This document shows, piece by piece, positions 7,977-19,344 of a DNA stretch of 64,000 nucleotides. Under the pieces are notes generated by a model. That model was given only the letters and a program-made list of their open reading frames with translations. It was not told where the DNA came from and did not search any database. Every line of letters starts with the position of its first letter. Position 1 is the stretch's first letter. The position numbers and the translations under genes are program-made. Source of the stretch: Pseudomonadota bacterium (GTDB lineage Bacteria; Pseudomonadota; Gammaproteobacteria; Burkholderiales; Rhodocyclaceae); the NCBI GenBank assembly GCA_018241695.1, contig JAFEDH010000020.1, forward strand, positions 62,001-126,000, read 5' to 3'.

Positions 7977-9026
7977 ATGTCGATGCGCCTGCACCTTCCC
8001 CTGCTTGCCCTGCTGCTTTCCTTCACGCTTTCCGCCCACGCCGGCTTTGAGGAAGCCGTCGCCGCCATCAAGGCCAAGGACGTGAAACTGGCAGTGGACG
8101 AGGCCCGCAAGGGTGCCGATGCCGGCGATCCCCGCGCCTGTTATCTGCTGGGACAGTTTTATCGCGAGGGGATCGGCGTCGAAGCCGACAAGCATCAGGC
8201 CCAGGCATGGACCGAGAAGGCCGCCCAGGGCGGTGTGGTGCGGGCCATCAATGATCTGGCCAGGGGCTATCTCAACGGGCAGGGCATGCCCAAGGATGTT
8301 TTCATGGCGATCCAGTGGGCGCGCCAGTCCGCATCCAGCGGCAATGCCGAAGGCCAGTATCTCCTTGCCATGGCAACCCACAGCAGCGAACTGAGCTATA
8401 CCGACAGCAATGGCAAGCTGGATCAGGTACGGCTGCAGCAACTGGCCGCGCGACCGGTATCCGCACGTAGCGCGGATGTGGAATTCGCCGACAACATGTT
8501 CCGTGCCGGCGCGCAGAATTACCCCCCGGCCATGCTCCCGCTGGTGGCCCGCTGGAGCCAGGACGTGGGTTTTGGCAATCGCCAGCGCCTCGAAGCCCTG
8601 ATTCCACGCCTGCCGGCAGCGCTACCCCCCGCCCTGATGCAGTACGTCGACATCGCCAGGCAACTGGACAAGCTCGGTGACACCCTGGTCTCGCCCACGC
8701 TCTTTGTCCGGACACAGGGTGTAGGGCTGTCCGCGGCCATGGTTCAGGCCTGCCCGGACTACGACGGCAAGGACAAGGCCCGGCTGGAAGCGCAGGCCCA
8801 GAAAGGCTTCAAGGTGATCTCGGCGAAGGTGACGCAACCCCTTGCGAATGCTGTCTTCCTGCCCTCTTCCATTCCCGAATACCAGCACGCCCAGCTGATT
8901 TCCGGCCAGTGGGACGAGGAATGGACCTATGAAGTGTGCGACAAGAAGGTGCCGGTACGCTTTCATTTCACCGCGGACGGCATGGGCAGCGCCAACCCCG
9001 CCATCATTGGCCAGACCGGCCGCTGA
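7977..9026 (+). CDS. Exported Sel1-like (TPR-type) repeat protein
   Basis: A 349-residue protein with a clear signal peptide (MRLHLPLLALLLSFTLSAHA, cleavage probably after AHA-G). Residues about 40-130 hold Sel1-like repeats: ARKGADAGDPRACYLLGQFY, AQGGVVRAINDLARGYLNG and ASSGNAEGQYLLAMA. These alpha-helical repeats mediate protein contacts. The C-terminal 150 residues have several Cys (QACPDYDG, YEVCDKKV) and fit an extracytoplasmic domain ending PVRFHFTADGMGSA. An in-frame ATG at 7983 is an alternative start. It is only 12 bases behind trpC and may be cotranscribed, with no evident functional link. Confidence 0.8.
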   Translation: MSMRLHLPLLALLLSFTLSAHAGFEEAVAAIKAKDVKLAVDEARKGADAGDPRACYLLGQFYREGIGVEADKHQAQAWTEKAAQGGVVRAINDLARGYLNGQGMPKDVFMAIQWARQSASSGNAEGQYLLAMATHSSELSYTDSNGKLDQVRLQQLAARPVSARSADVEFADNMFRAGAQNYPPAMLPLVARWSQDVGFGNRQRLEALIPRLPAALPPALMQYVDIARQLDKLGDTLVSPTLFVRTQGVGLSAAMVQACPDYDGKDKARLEAQAQKGFKVISAKVTQPLANAVFLPSSIPEYQHAQLISGQWDEEWTYEVCDKKVPVRFHFTADGMGSANPAIIGQTGR

Positions 9027-9060
9027 TCGGACGGATCGTCAGGGCAAGGCGGGGCTCTCC

Positions 9061-9699
9061 CTACCCTCCGGATTGCTGGCCGTAGCGCCTGAATTTCTCC
9101 AGCACCCTGTCCATCTCGCCGGCATCCAGCAACCTGGGCGTGCCCAGCTGCAACACGCGCCAGTATTGTTCGCAAAGCGTCTCAAGCTCCTGGGCGAAAT
9201 CCAGTGCCTGCTCCAGATCCTTGCCGTACACCACCATGCCATGATGTGCCATGAGGCAGGCGCAGCGCCCTTCCAGCGCGGCAAGCACCGCGTCGGACAA
9301 GGCCTGGGAGCCGAAGGTGGCATAGGATGCGCAGCGCACGTCGTGACCACCGAAGCGCGCCACCATGTAATGAAACGGGGGAACCGGCATTTCCATGCAG
9401 GCCAGGGCCGTGGCGAAAGGTGCATGCGCATGGACCACGGCGCCGGCGGATTCACGGGTTGCATAGATATCGCGATGGAATCGCCACTCGGATGATGGCG
9501 CGCGCAGCCCGGTGGCCGCTCCCGCCATGTCCATGGCCACCATGTCCGCAGGAGTGCAGGCCGGGTAATCCATGCCCGTCGGCGTGATCAGAAAACCCCG
9601 ATCGATGCGCACGCTGACATTGCCGGACCGGCCGCGACTGATGCCCAGCGCATTCATGCGTCTGGCAGCGGCGAGCAGGGTGGCAGCGGAGTCGCTCAT
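9061..9699 (-). CDS. Class II aldolase, probable 5-methylthioribulose-1-phosphate aldolase
   Basis: A 212-residue class II aldolase/adducin-family protein of the fuculose-phosphate aldolase type. The substrate-phosphate loop SGNVSVRI and TPTGMDY, the acid SSEWRFHRDIY, the metal-binding HAHAPF and the later HHG in LMAHHGMVVYG are all present. Its start overlaps mtnA as ATGA, so it should act on the MtnA product. In the DHAP shunt described for Rhodospirillum rubrum and E. coli, such an aldolase (Ald2) splits 5-methylthioribulose-1-phosphate into DHAP and methylthioacetaldehyde. The alternative is MtnB dehydratase of the classical salvage pathway, but no other mtn genes are seen here. Confidence 0.82.
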   Translation of the reverse strand: MSDSAATLLAAARRMNALGISRGRSGNVSVRIDRGFLITPTGMDYPACTPADMVAMDMAGAATGLRAPSSEWRFHRDIYATRESAGAVVHAHAPFATALACMEMPVPPFHYMVARFGGHDVRCASYATFGSQALSDAVLAALEGRCACLMAHHGMVVYGKDLEQALDFAQELETLCEQYWRVLQLGTPRLLDAGEMDRVLEKFRRYGQQSGG

Positions 9700-10688
9700 C
9701 GCAACCGCTCCAGCTCTGCGGGCGTGACCACGCCACGCTCGGTAATGATTGCCGTCACCAGATGCGCGGGTGTGATGTCGAAAGCCGGGTTCGCAGCCGG
9801 GGTATTTCCCGCTCCCAGCTCCGCCGCATTCCGCTCCTCGACGGGAATCGCACTGCCGGACGGACAGAAGAAGTCCACCGTGCTCAACGGTGCCGCGACA
9901 TAAAAAGGCACGCCATGCGCGCTGGCCGCCAGGGCTTTCAGGTACGTGCCCACCTTGTTCGCCACATCGCCATTGGCGGCAATACGGTCGGCGCCCACGA
10001 TCACTGCATCCACATCACCCCGCATGAGCAGCAGGCCGGCGGCATTATCGGTGATCAGGGTGTGGCCGATGCCGGCCTGCCCAAGTTCCCACGCGGTCAG
10101 CAGCCCCTGATTGCGGGGGCGGGTTTCCGATACCCAAACGTGTGATTCCAGGCCGGCGGCATGGGCCGCATAGATCGGGGCCAGCGCCGTGCCATGCGCG
10201 ACGGTTGCCAGTCGCCCCGCATTGCAGTGCGTCATGATCTGCAACGGCCGATGACCTTCCAGCGCCTGCAACAGGCTCAATCCAAACTGCCCGATCCGCG
10301 CGTTGGCGATCCCGTCCTCGCGGGCAATGGCCCGCGCCTCATGCCATGCATGGTCAACACGGTCCGTGGGCGGGAGAGGATGCAGGGTACGCAGCATGCG
10401 CTCCAGTGCCCAGTGCAGATTGACCGCGGTGGGGCGGGTTGCGCCCAGCGTTGATGCCGCGTGTTCCAGGCCACGATCGGAGGCGTCGGCCAGCGCAGCC
10501 AGGGCGATGCCATATGCTGCGGTGGCGCCGATCAGCGGTGCGCCCCGCACACGCATGGTGCGTATCGCCTCGGCGGCATCCTCCAGGGTTGTGAGCCGAT
10601 GCAGGCGAACCTGATCCGGCAGCAGGGTCTGGTCGAGGACGAGGACGGAGCGCCCGTCCTCGGCGAGAGTGGCGGGCGATTCGCCCAT
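9696..10688 (-). CDS. mtnA: S-methyl-5-thioribose-1-phosphate isomerase
   Basis: MtnA (330 residues) isomerises 5-methylthioribose-1-phosphate to the ribulose form in salvage of methylthioadenosine. Family marks are RTMRVRGAPLIGATAAYG, MTHCNAGRLATVAHGTAL with the catalytic Cys, VWVSETRPRNQG, and the catalytic Asp in VGADRIAANGD. The N-terminal DQTLLPDQVRLHRL is also typical. It starts 5 bases after the secA stop and overlaps the aldolase start, so secA-mtnA-aldolase appears to be one transcript. The upstream MtnP or Pfs/MtnK steps must be encoded elsewhere. Confidence 0.94.
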   Translation of the reverse strand: MGESPATLAEDGRSVLVLDQTLLPDQVRLHRLTTLEDAAEAIRTMRVRGAPLIGATAAYGIALAALADASDRGLEHAASTLGATRPTAVNLHWALERMLRTLHPLPPTDRVDHAWHEARAIAREDGIANARIGQFGLSLLQALEGHRPLQIMTHCNAGRLATVAHGTALAPIYAAHAAGLESHVWVSETRPRNQGLLTAWELGQAGIGHTLITDNAAGLLLMRGDVDAVIVGADRIAANGDVANKVGTYLKALAASAHGVPFYVAAPLSTVDFFCPSGSAIPVEERNAAELGAGNTPAANPAFDITPAHLVTAIITERGVVTPAELERLR

Positions 10689-10693
10689 GTCCG

Positions 10694-13423
<2,730 letters not shown>

Positions 13424-13508
13424 TGGAATGTCAGCCTTGCTGGAGGCCGGATTTTAGCATGGGGGGCATACCCGCCCCGGGCGATGAAACCCGCCCGGGA
13501 TCAGGCAT

Positions 13509-14426
13509 TCAGCGGGCAGCCAGGGAACTGGTCCGGGCCTGCTCCAGGAAACGGTTGGGGTTTTGCGCCACCCCTTTGTAGCGCACCTCGAAATGCAGGT
13601 GCGGCCCCGTGGAACGGCCCGTACTGCCGACGAGGGCGATCGGCTGCCCCCGCTTGACGAGCGAGCCCGGCTCCACCAGCACTTTGGATGCATGGCCGTA
13701 GCGGGTCGTCAGATCATTGCCATGGTCGATCTCGACCATGTTGCCGTAATCGGGGCGGTATCCTGCCGTGACCACGATCCCGGCAGCGGCAGCCTTGATG
13801 ACGGTCCCCTGCTCGGCAGAAAAGTCCACGCCCTCGTGCATGGCCCGCTCACCGGTAAAGGGATCGGCACGCCAGCCGAAGGTGGATGCATTCCACGGGG
13901 TATCCAGCGGCAGCGATGTCGGTATCAGATGCTTGCGCATCCGTTCCTCGAAAATCCGGGACTCGATCGAGGAGAGGTTGTCGGTACGAAACTCCACCTT
14001 GCGCCCCAGCTCGTCGAGCGCCTGCTGGAGTTCCTGAGGATTGATCGCGGAATCCAGAACCAGCGGTCCGCCCTGCCCGTCGGATCGTTTTGTGACCGGC
14101 TCGGTGCTGACACCGGCGACCCGGCTCAGACGCTCACCCAGGGAATCCAGTCGGATGATCTGTGCCTGCATTTCTCCCAGTCGCACCGCCATCGCCTTGA
14201 GGTATTCCCGGCTGCGTTCGCTTTCTTCCGCACTCACCACCCGCAGCAGGCTTTGCAGGAAGGGCAGACGCACTTCGGCAGCATGGCGCATGGCCAGATA
14301 GGAAATCAGGGAAGAAACCGCCATGATGCAACACAGGGTGAGTGCAACGGCCGTAAGCAGCCGGCGCGGCGTCAGGGCGATGGTCTTGGCGGTTGCCAGG
14401 CGATTGGAGACCAGAATAATATGCAA
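13509..14426 (-). CDS. M23-family peptidase with LytM domain, membrane anchored
   Basis: A 305-residue protein with one N-terminal membrane segment (about residues 22-46, LLTAVALTLCCIMAVSSLIS), a helical region up to about residue 170, and a C-terminal LytM/peptidase M23 domain. The zinc ligands are complete: the His and Asp of MHEGVDFSAEQG, and HLHFEV. Such enzymes cleave peptide cross-links of murein or act as amidase activators. The start lies 24 bases from the divergent DciA gene. Its place between secA and lpxC is conserved in betaproteobacteria and suggests a role in envelope growth. Confidence 0.9.
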   Translation of the reverse strand: MHIILVSNRLATAKTIALTPRRLLTAVALTLCCIMAVSSLISYLAMRHAAEVRLPFLQSLLRVVSAEESERSREYLKAMAVRLGEMQAQIIRLDSLGERLSRVAGVSTEPVTKRSDGQGGPLVLDSAINPQELQQALDELGRKVEFRTDNLSSIESRIFEERMRKHLIPTSLPLDTPWNASTFGWRADPFTGERAMHEGVDFSAEQGTVIKAAAAGIVVTAGYRPDYGNMVEIDHGNDLTTRYGHASKVLVEPGSLVKRGQPIALVGSTGRSTGPHLHFEVRYKGVAQNPNRFLEQARTSSLAAR

Positions 14427-14449
14427 AGCCGCATTCCTTTTCTTAACCG

Positions 14450-14899
14450 ATGTCCGCTCGCAGACTTGCCGATCACCTCGGCCAGGATCAGGGTCTGGCC
14501 AGGTTCTCCGAGCATTCGATCCGCCTGCTCAAACTGCAACGCCTCTACGAAGCGGCGATGCCGGCCGCGCTCGCACTACAGGGGCGGGTGGCCAATTTCA
14601 GGCTGGGGAAAGTCGTGATCTACGCCGAAAACGGCGCGGTAGCGGCGAAAATCAGGCAGTTAACACCCCGTATCGCCGACTTTTTCTTGAAAGAGGGAGT
14701 GCAGGTTAGCGAAATTCTGGTCAAAGTGCAACCAGACAGCGATTCGCGGGCGGCGCTCCCCCGGTCTCCCGGCGCCGGTATCGGTCCCGGTACCCGGCAG
14801 AACCTGGCCTTGCTGACGGAAAGTTTGCCCACCGACTCTCCGTTACGGGCTGCTCTGGAGCGCTTTCTCGCCCATGCCCGGATCAAAGAACAACAATGA
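14450..14899 (+). CDS. DciA-like protein (DUF721), replicative helicase loader candidate
   Basis: A 149-residue DUF721 protein. The core LAVFRLGKVVIYAENGAVAAKIRQL-type pattern (here ANFRLGKVVIYAENGAV, then AAKIRQLTPRIADFF) and the following strand SEILVKVQP match DciA, which recruits and loads the DnaB replicative helicase in bacteria lacking DnaC or DnaI. The N-terminal helix has ARFSEHSIRLLKLQRLY. The C-terminal third is a Pro/Gly/Ser linker and a last helix. It is the only plus-strand gene between secA and lpxC, the usual location in beta- and gammaproteobacteria. Its 3' end overlaps the convergent small membrane gene. Confidence 0.8.
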   Translation: MSARRLADHLGQDQGLARFSEHSIRLLKLQRLYEAAMPAALALQGRVANFRLGKVVIYAENGAVAAKIRQLTPRIADFFLKEGVQVSEILVKVQPDSDSRAALPRSPGAGIGPGTRQNLALLTESLPTDSPLRAALERFLAHARIKEQQ

Positions 14900-15068
14900 T
14901 CCGTTCCAGGAACATCAGCGCCATGATGCCCAGAGCAATCAGAATTGCCCCCTGGGCGCAGCGTCCGGCGAAGCGCAGATAACGGCGCTCGCCTCTGATC
15001 ATGTAGAGGATCAGACTGGCGGCAATGACGATGGCCGTGATCGTGCCGGCGAAACGGATCAGCAGCAT
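14883..15068 (-). CDS. Small two-helix membrane protein
   Basis: A 61-residue protein with two predicted membrane helices (about residues 3-22 and 40-60) joined by a basic loop MIRGERRYLRFAGRCAQG. Small proteins of this design with a RYLRFA loop occur next to lpxC in betaproteobacteria, so it is probably a real gene. Its function is unknown. The last 17 bases overlap the end of the convergent DciA gene. It lies 36 bases downstream of lpxC on the same strand. Confidence 0.65.
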   Translation of the reverse strand: MLLIRFAGTITAIVIAASLILYMIRGERRYLRFAGRCAQGAILIALGIMALMFLERIIVVL

Positions 15069-15104
15069 GCAATGTCACCGCATGAGGTGGCTACCGGCAA
15101 TCTG

Positions 15105-16019
15105 TCAGGCGGCCTGGGGATAGAGTCGGGCCACCGCGGCGGGTGCCTGCGCGACATCTTCATACATGACGAATTCCCACGCCGCGGCATCACCCAGCAA
15201 CTCACGCAACAACCGGTTATTCATGGCATGGCCGGATTTGTGTGCGGAAAACCGGGCGAGCAAGGGGTGCCCAGCCAGATACAGGTCGCCCACCGCATCC
15301 AGCAGCTTGTGCTTGACGAACTCGTCGGCATAACGCAAACCGTCGGCATTGAGGATGCGGTACTCATCCATCACGATCGCATTTTCGAGGCTGCCGCCCA
15401 GGGCCAGCCCCTGTTCGCGTAGCGCTTCCACATCCTGGGTGAAACCGAAGGTACGCGCACGCGCCAGTTCACGGATATATGAATGATCCGCGAAGTCGAC
15501 ACTGGCCGATGTTCCCGTCTGATCCACCGCGGGGTGATTGAACACGATGGAAAAGGACAGGCTGAATCCGTCGTAGGGTTCCAGGCGCGCCCATTTGTCG
15601 CCTTCCCGGATTTCGACGGCCTTTTTCACCCGGAGAAATTTCTTCGGTGCATTCTGCTCCTCGATGCCGGCGGACTGGAGCAGGAAAACGAAGGGACCGG
15701 CAGAGCCGTCCATGATGGGTATCTCGGCAGCATCCAGATCGACGTAAAGATTGTCGATGCCCAGTCCGGCCAGGGCGGACATCAGATGCTCCACCGTGCC
15801 GACCCGGGCGCCATCCTTTTCCAGACAGGAAGCCATGCGCGTATCGCCGACGCCAAAGGGGTCGGCCTTCAGTTCCACCGGCGGCGCCAGATCCACGCGC
15901 CGGAACACAATGCCGGTTCCGGGGGCGGCGGGACGCAGGATCAGGGTTACCTTGGTGCCGGAATGGAGGCCGACGCCCGTGGTACGTACCAGGGTTTTAA
16001 GTGTGCGCTGTTTGAGCAT
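15105..16019 (-). CDS. lpxC: UDP-3-O-acyl-N-acetylglucosamine deacetylase
   Basis: LpxC (304 residues) is the zinc enzyme for the committed step of lipid A synthesis. The zinc site is seen in the first His of [15 protein letters not shown] and in the His and Asp of [15 protein letters not shown]; the catalytic general-base His is in [12 protein letters not shown]. The N-terminal [21 protein letters not shown] is canonical. The leader has no strong Shine-Dalgarno; a TAAAAT hexamer lies about 10 bases ahead of the start. It follows ftsZ after 68 bases on the same strand, the standard end of the dcw cluster. Confidence 0.98.
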   Translation of the reverse strand: MLKQRTLKTLVRTTGVGLHSGTKVTLILRPAAPGTGIVFRRVDLAPPVELKADPFGVGDTRMASCLEKDGARVGTVEHLMSALAGLGIDNLYVDLDAAEIPIMDGSAGPFVFLLQSAGIEEQNAPKKFLRVKKAVEIREGDKWARLEPYDGFSLSFSIVFNHPAVDQTGTSASVDFADHSYIRELARARTFGFTQDVEALREQGLALGGSLENAIVMDEYRILNADGLRYADEFVKHKLLDAVGDLYLAGHPLLARFSAHKSGHAMNNRLLRELLGDAAAWEFVMYEDVAQAPAAVARLYPQAA

Positions 16020-16087
16020 GGGCCAATTTTACCCCAGGGGTAGCGGCGAACGGAGGCGGTATCCGCCGCACCCGGGGGTAATTGACC

Positions 16088-17251
16088 TCAGTCGGCCTGA
16101 CGGCGCAGGAAGGCGGGGATATCGTATTTGTCCACGCCACTGGCTTCCATGGCCTGAGTGGTGGCGGCCCGACTGCCGCGACCATTATGGAACACCTGGG
16201 GCAGGGGCAATTCACCCGTGATACCCGGCGCCATGGCTTCCATGGGCACATCATGGGTACCGGTACGCATGGTGACGACCGGCTGCAGCACGGGCTGACG
16301 CCGTGCCGCACGGGTTCCCAGTCCTGTCGCAACCACGGTGACGCGCAGATCGTCGACCATCGCATCATCGAACACGGTGCCAAAAATGATTGTGGAGTCC
16401 TCGGCGGCATAGGCGCGAATGGTGCTCATCACCTCCTTCACTTCCTTCATGCCAAGACCGGAGCTGGCCGTGATATTGACCAGCACACCGCGTGCGCCGG
16501 AAAGTTCCACACCTTCCAGCAGCGGGCTGGCAGCCGCCTGTTCGGCGGCGATGCGGGCGCGGTCCACGCCGCACGCGGAGGCAGAGCCCATCATGGCCTT
16601 GCCCATTTCACCCATCACGGTACGCACGTCCTCGAAGTCGACATTCACCAGACCCGGCACATTGATGATTTCGGCAATGCCTCCCACGGCATTCTTGAGC
16701 ACGTTGTCGGCGGCCTTGAAGGCGTCCTTCATGCCAATATCCTCGCCCAGAACCTCCATCAGCTTTTCGTTCAGCACGATGATCAGGGAGTCCACATGCT
16801 GGGAAAGCTCGCCCAGCCCTTCATCCGCAAGACGCAGGCGATTACCCTCGAACTCGAAGGGCTTGGTCACCACGGCCACGGTGAGAATACCCAGTTCGCG
16901 CGCCACCTCGGCGACGATGGGTGCGGCCCCCGTACCGGTACCGCCACCCATGCCGGCGGTGATGAATGTCATGTGGGCGCCGCGCAGGGCATCGGCGATG
17001 GCTTCACGCTCGTTCTCCGCCAGCTCCCGCGCCCGGGTGGGTTTTCCGCCCGCCCCCAGACCGGGGCCAAGCTGAAGCTTGACCCCGGCACTGGAATTCT
17101 TGAGCGCCTGGGCGTCGGTGTTGGCACAAATGAACTCCACGCCCTGGACGCCTTCCCGGATCATGTGCTCGACGGCATTGCCGCCCGCGCCTCCCACCCC
17201 TACGACCTTGATGATGGTCGGATTGGGATCCTTGTCGATGATTTCAAACAT
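16088..17251 (-). CDS. ftsZ: Cell division protein FtsZ
   Basis: FtsZ (387 residues) is the tubulin-like GTPase that forms the division ring. The tubulin signature GGGTGTGAAP, the N-terminal VVGVGGAGGNAVEHMI and the conserved C-terminal peptide DKYDIPAFLRRQAD, which binds FtsA and ZipA, are all seen. The start at 17251 (MFEIIDKDPN) was chosen because GGAGGCG lies just ahead of it; an in-frame ATG 33 bases upstream has no such site. The C-terminal linker is short, with little disordered sequence between the core and the tail peptide. Confidence 0.98.
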   Translation of the reverse strand: MFEIIDKDPNPTIIKVVGVGGAGGNAVEHMIREGVQGVEFICANTDAQALKNSSAGVKLQLGPGLGAGGKPTRARELAENEREAIADALRGAHMTFITAGMGGGTGTGAAPIVAEVARELGILTVAVVTKPFEFEGNRLRLADEGLGELSQHVDSLIIVLNEKLMEVLGEDIGMKDAFKAADNVLKNAVGGIAEIINVPGLVNVDFEDVRTVMGEMGKAMMGSASACGVDRARIAAEQAAASPLLEGVELSGARGVLVNITASSGLGMKEVKEVMSTIRAYAAEDSTIIFGTVFDDAMVDDLRVTVVATGLGTRAARRQPVLQPVVTMRTGTHDVPMEAMAPGITGELPLPQVFHNGRGSRAATTQAMEASGVDKYDIPAFLRRQAD

Positions 17252-17305
17252 ATTCGCCTCCAAACAAAATGAACTGCCTGCCACGCCGCCGGCTGGCTTT
17301 ACCGC

Positions 17306-18535
17306 CTAAAAATTTTTCGCGAACCAGGAACGCATCTTTGCCAGAATCTGGCGCAAAGACTGCGTATCCCGCACCTTGAGCCCGCGCTTGCGCTGCGCCT
17401 GCCCCTCCATCAGCAATCCCATCGCCGTGGAAAAACGCGGATTGCGCACCACATCTTTCAGCGCCCCTTCGTAGTGAGGCATGCCCAGCTTCACGGTGTT
17501 GTGGAACATCTCCTCACCCAGTTCGATCATTCCCGGCATCTGGGAAGCTCCCCCGGTCAGGACCACGCCGGCCCGCAACAGACGTTCGAGTCCGCTGCGG
17601 ATGATTTCCTCGTGCACCTTCTGGAATATCTCCTCCACCCGGGGCTGAATGAAGCCGGCCAGGGTCTGGCGCGAAAGAGAGCTGGATGGCCGGTCCCCCA
17701 CGCCGGGCACTTCGATCATTTCCTCGGGGTCGGCCAGCTGCTGCAGAGCCACGCCATAGGCGAGCTTGATCTCTTCCGCATCCTGTGTGGAAGTGCGCAG
17801 GGCGATGCTGATATCGGAGGTCACCTGATTGCCGGCGATGGGAATCACGGCCGTATGCCGGATCGCCCCCTGAGCGAAAATCGCGATGTCGGTCGTGCCT
17901 CCGCCGATGTCGACCAGGCAAACCCCCACATCCATCTCGTCCTCGGTCAGCACCGCATGGCCGGAAGCGAGGGGCTGGAGCACCAGATCCGCGACTTCCA
18001 GGCCGCAACGCCGCACACATTTGACGATGTTCTGCACCGCGGTCACCGCCCCGGTCACCAGATGCACCTTGACCTCGAGCCGCCGAGCATCCATGCCGAT
18101 GGGCTCCTTGACCCCGTCCTGGCCATCGACAACGAACTCCTGGGGAATCGTGTGCAGGATCTCGTCGTCGGCCGAAATCGGCGTCGCCTTGGCGGTCTCG
18201 ATGGCACGCTCGACATCGAACTCGGTGACTTCCTTGTCCTTGACCACGGTCATGCCGTTGGTATCTTTACTCTTGATGTGGCTGCCGGCGATTCCGGTAT
18301 AAACCTCCTTCACCTTGCAGCCGGTCATCATTTCGGCTTCCTGGATAGCTCGGGAAATCGAATTCACGGTGGCTTCGATATTCACCACCATGCCCTTCTT
18401 CAACCCATCCGAATCCTGGCTACCGGTGCCCAGCACCGACAACTGCCCTTCCGGATCCAGCTCGGCGACGATGGCCACGATCTTGGATGTGCCGATATCC
18501 AGGCCGACGACGAGATCCCTGGTTTCCTTGCTCAT
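17306..18535 (-). CDS. ftsA: Cell division protein FtsA
   Basis: FtsA (409 residues) is the actin-like ATPase that tethers FtsZ filaments to the membrane and recruits late division proteins. Visible marks are the phosphate-1 segment VVGLDIGTSKIVAIV, the 1C domain around residues 85-160, the phosphate-2 motif VDIGGGTTDIAIF, the adenosine motif VVLTGGASQMPGM, and a C-terminal amphipathic membrane-targeting helix LRQILAKMRSWFAKNF. Its start overlaps the ftsQ stop as ATGA, and ftsZ follows after 54 bases. Confidence 0.97.
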   Translation of the reverse strand: MSKETRDLVVGLDIGTSKIVAIVAELDPEGQLSVLGTGSQDSDGLKKGMVVNIEATVNSISRAIQEAEMMTGCKVKEVYTGIAGSHIKSKDTNGMTVVKDKEVTEFDVERAIETAKATPISADDEILHTIPQEFVVDGQDGVKEPIGMDARRLEVKVHLVTGAVTAVQNIVKCVRRCGLEVADLVLQPLASGHAVLTEDEMDVGVCLVDIGGGTTDIAIFAQGAIRHTAVIPIAGNQVTSDISIALRTSTQDAEEIKLAYGVALQQLADPEEMIEVPGVGDRPSSSLSRQTLAGFIQPRVEEIFQKVHEEIIRSGLERLLRAGVVLTGGASQMPGMIELGEEMFHNTVKLGMPHYEGALKDVVRNPRFSTAMGLLMEGQAQRKRGLKVRDTQSLRQILAKMRSWFAKNF

Positions 18536-19344
18536 GTTCTGCCTGCCCTGGCCGCTACCGGGATGCCCGGCACGGTACGCAGCGCAAATCCATTCGGATA
18601 GCGCATGTCAATCAATGTTGGCCGTGCATGGAGCTTCTGCCCGAGCTCGGCAAAATTCGCCACAAAACGATCCAGCCGCTCTTCGACCGGACGGCGCCCC
18701 TCCTCCCGTCCCAACTCGAGCGTCAGGCCATCATCAAGGCGTATCTCCCATGCTTCCCGTGAAGACAGGGTCAATGCCTGGGGATGCCGACCGATGGCCT
18801 GCAGAATTCCGTCAAAAGCCCGATAGCGGTCAAGCATGTGGCTCGCACTGCCCTCCGGGCCGCTCAGCACAGGCAGATCGGCTTCGGATGCCGCGGCAAA
18901 TATTTCGCCGCGGGTATTGACCAGGCGAGACTCGCCATCGGCCTGCTTCCAGCGCGCCGCAGCCACCTGCTCTTCCAGATTCAGCTCCAGCGTGTCCGGC
19001 CAGAGGCGGCGAACGTCGGCGCGACGTACCCAGGGCAGCTTCTCGAAGGAAGCGCGCACGCCATCCAGACTCACGGTGAAGAAAGTGCCTGTGACCGAGC
19101 TACGCACCGCATACTCCACCTGCTGACGAGTCACCTGATTCAGGGAACCCTGAACCACCACCTGACGCAAGGGGAACCACGGCAGATGCCGCAACTCCTG
19201 CCAGGCAGCCCAACCCAGAAGCACGAAAGCCACCAGAAAAAGCAGGTCCGCGAGGATATTCAGCAGCGCCGGCTTGTCCCAGAACCCCTCGGCGGAAGGG
19301 ACGGGAGAATGGCTGGAGGAAGCAGCCGTACGCGCCTTAGCCAA
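18532..19344 (-). CDS. ftsQ: Cell division protein FtsQ
   Basis: FtsQ is a bitopic inner-membrane protein that links FtsA/FtsZ to FtsB/FtsL in the divisome. One membrane segment lies near residues 28-46 ([19 protein letters not shown]), followed by the POTRA domain ([23 protein letters not shown]) and the FtsQ domain ([24 protein letters not shown]). I chose the TTG at 19344, with GGGGGCG ahead of it and an 8-base overlap with the ddl end, giving 270 residues. The first in-frame ATG, at 19380, would lie deeper inside ddl and has no ribosome-binding site. Confidence 0.92.
   Translation of the reverse strand: MAKARTAASSSHSPVPSAEGFWDKPALLNILADLLFLVAFVLLGWAAWQELRHLPWFPLRQVVVQGSLNQVTRQQVEYAVRSSVTGTFFTVSLDGVRASFEKLPWVRRADVRRLWPDTLELNLEEQVAAARWKQADGESRLVNTRGEIFAAASEADLPVLSGPEGSASHMLDRYRAFDGILQAIGRHPQALTLSSREAWEIRLDDGLTLELGREEGRRPVEERLDRFVANFAELGQKLHARPTLIDMRYPNGFALRTVPGIPVAARAGRT

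Noticed and set aside
16082-17272. 396-codon open frame antisense to ftsZ
   Set aside because: The sequence is His/Gly-rich without domain signatures and fully covered by ftsZ on the other strand.
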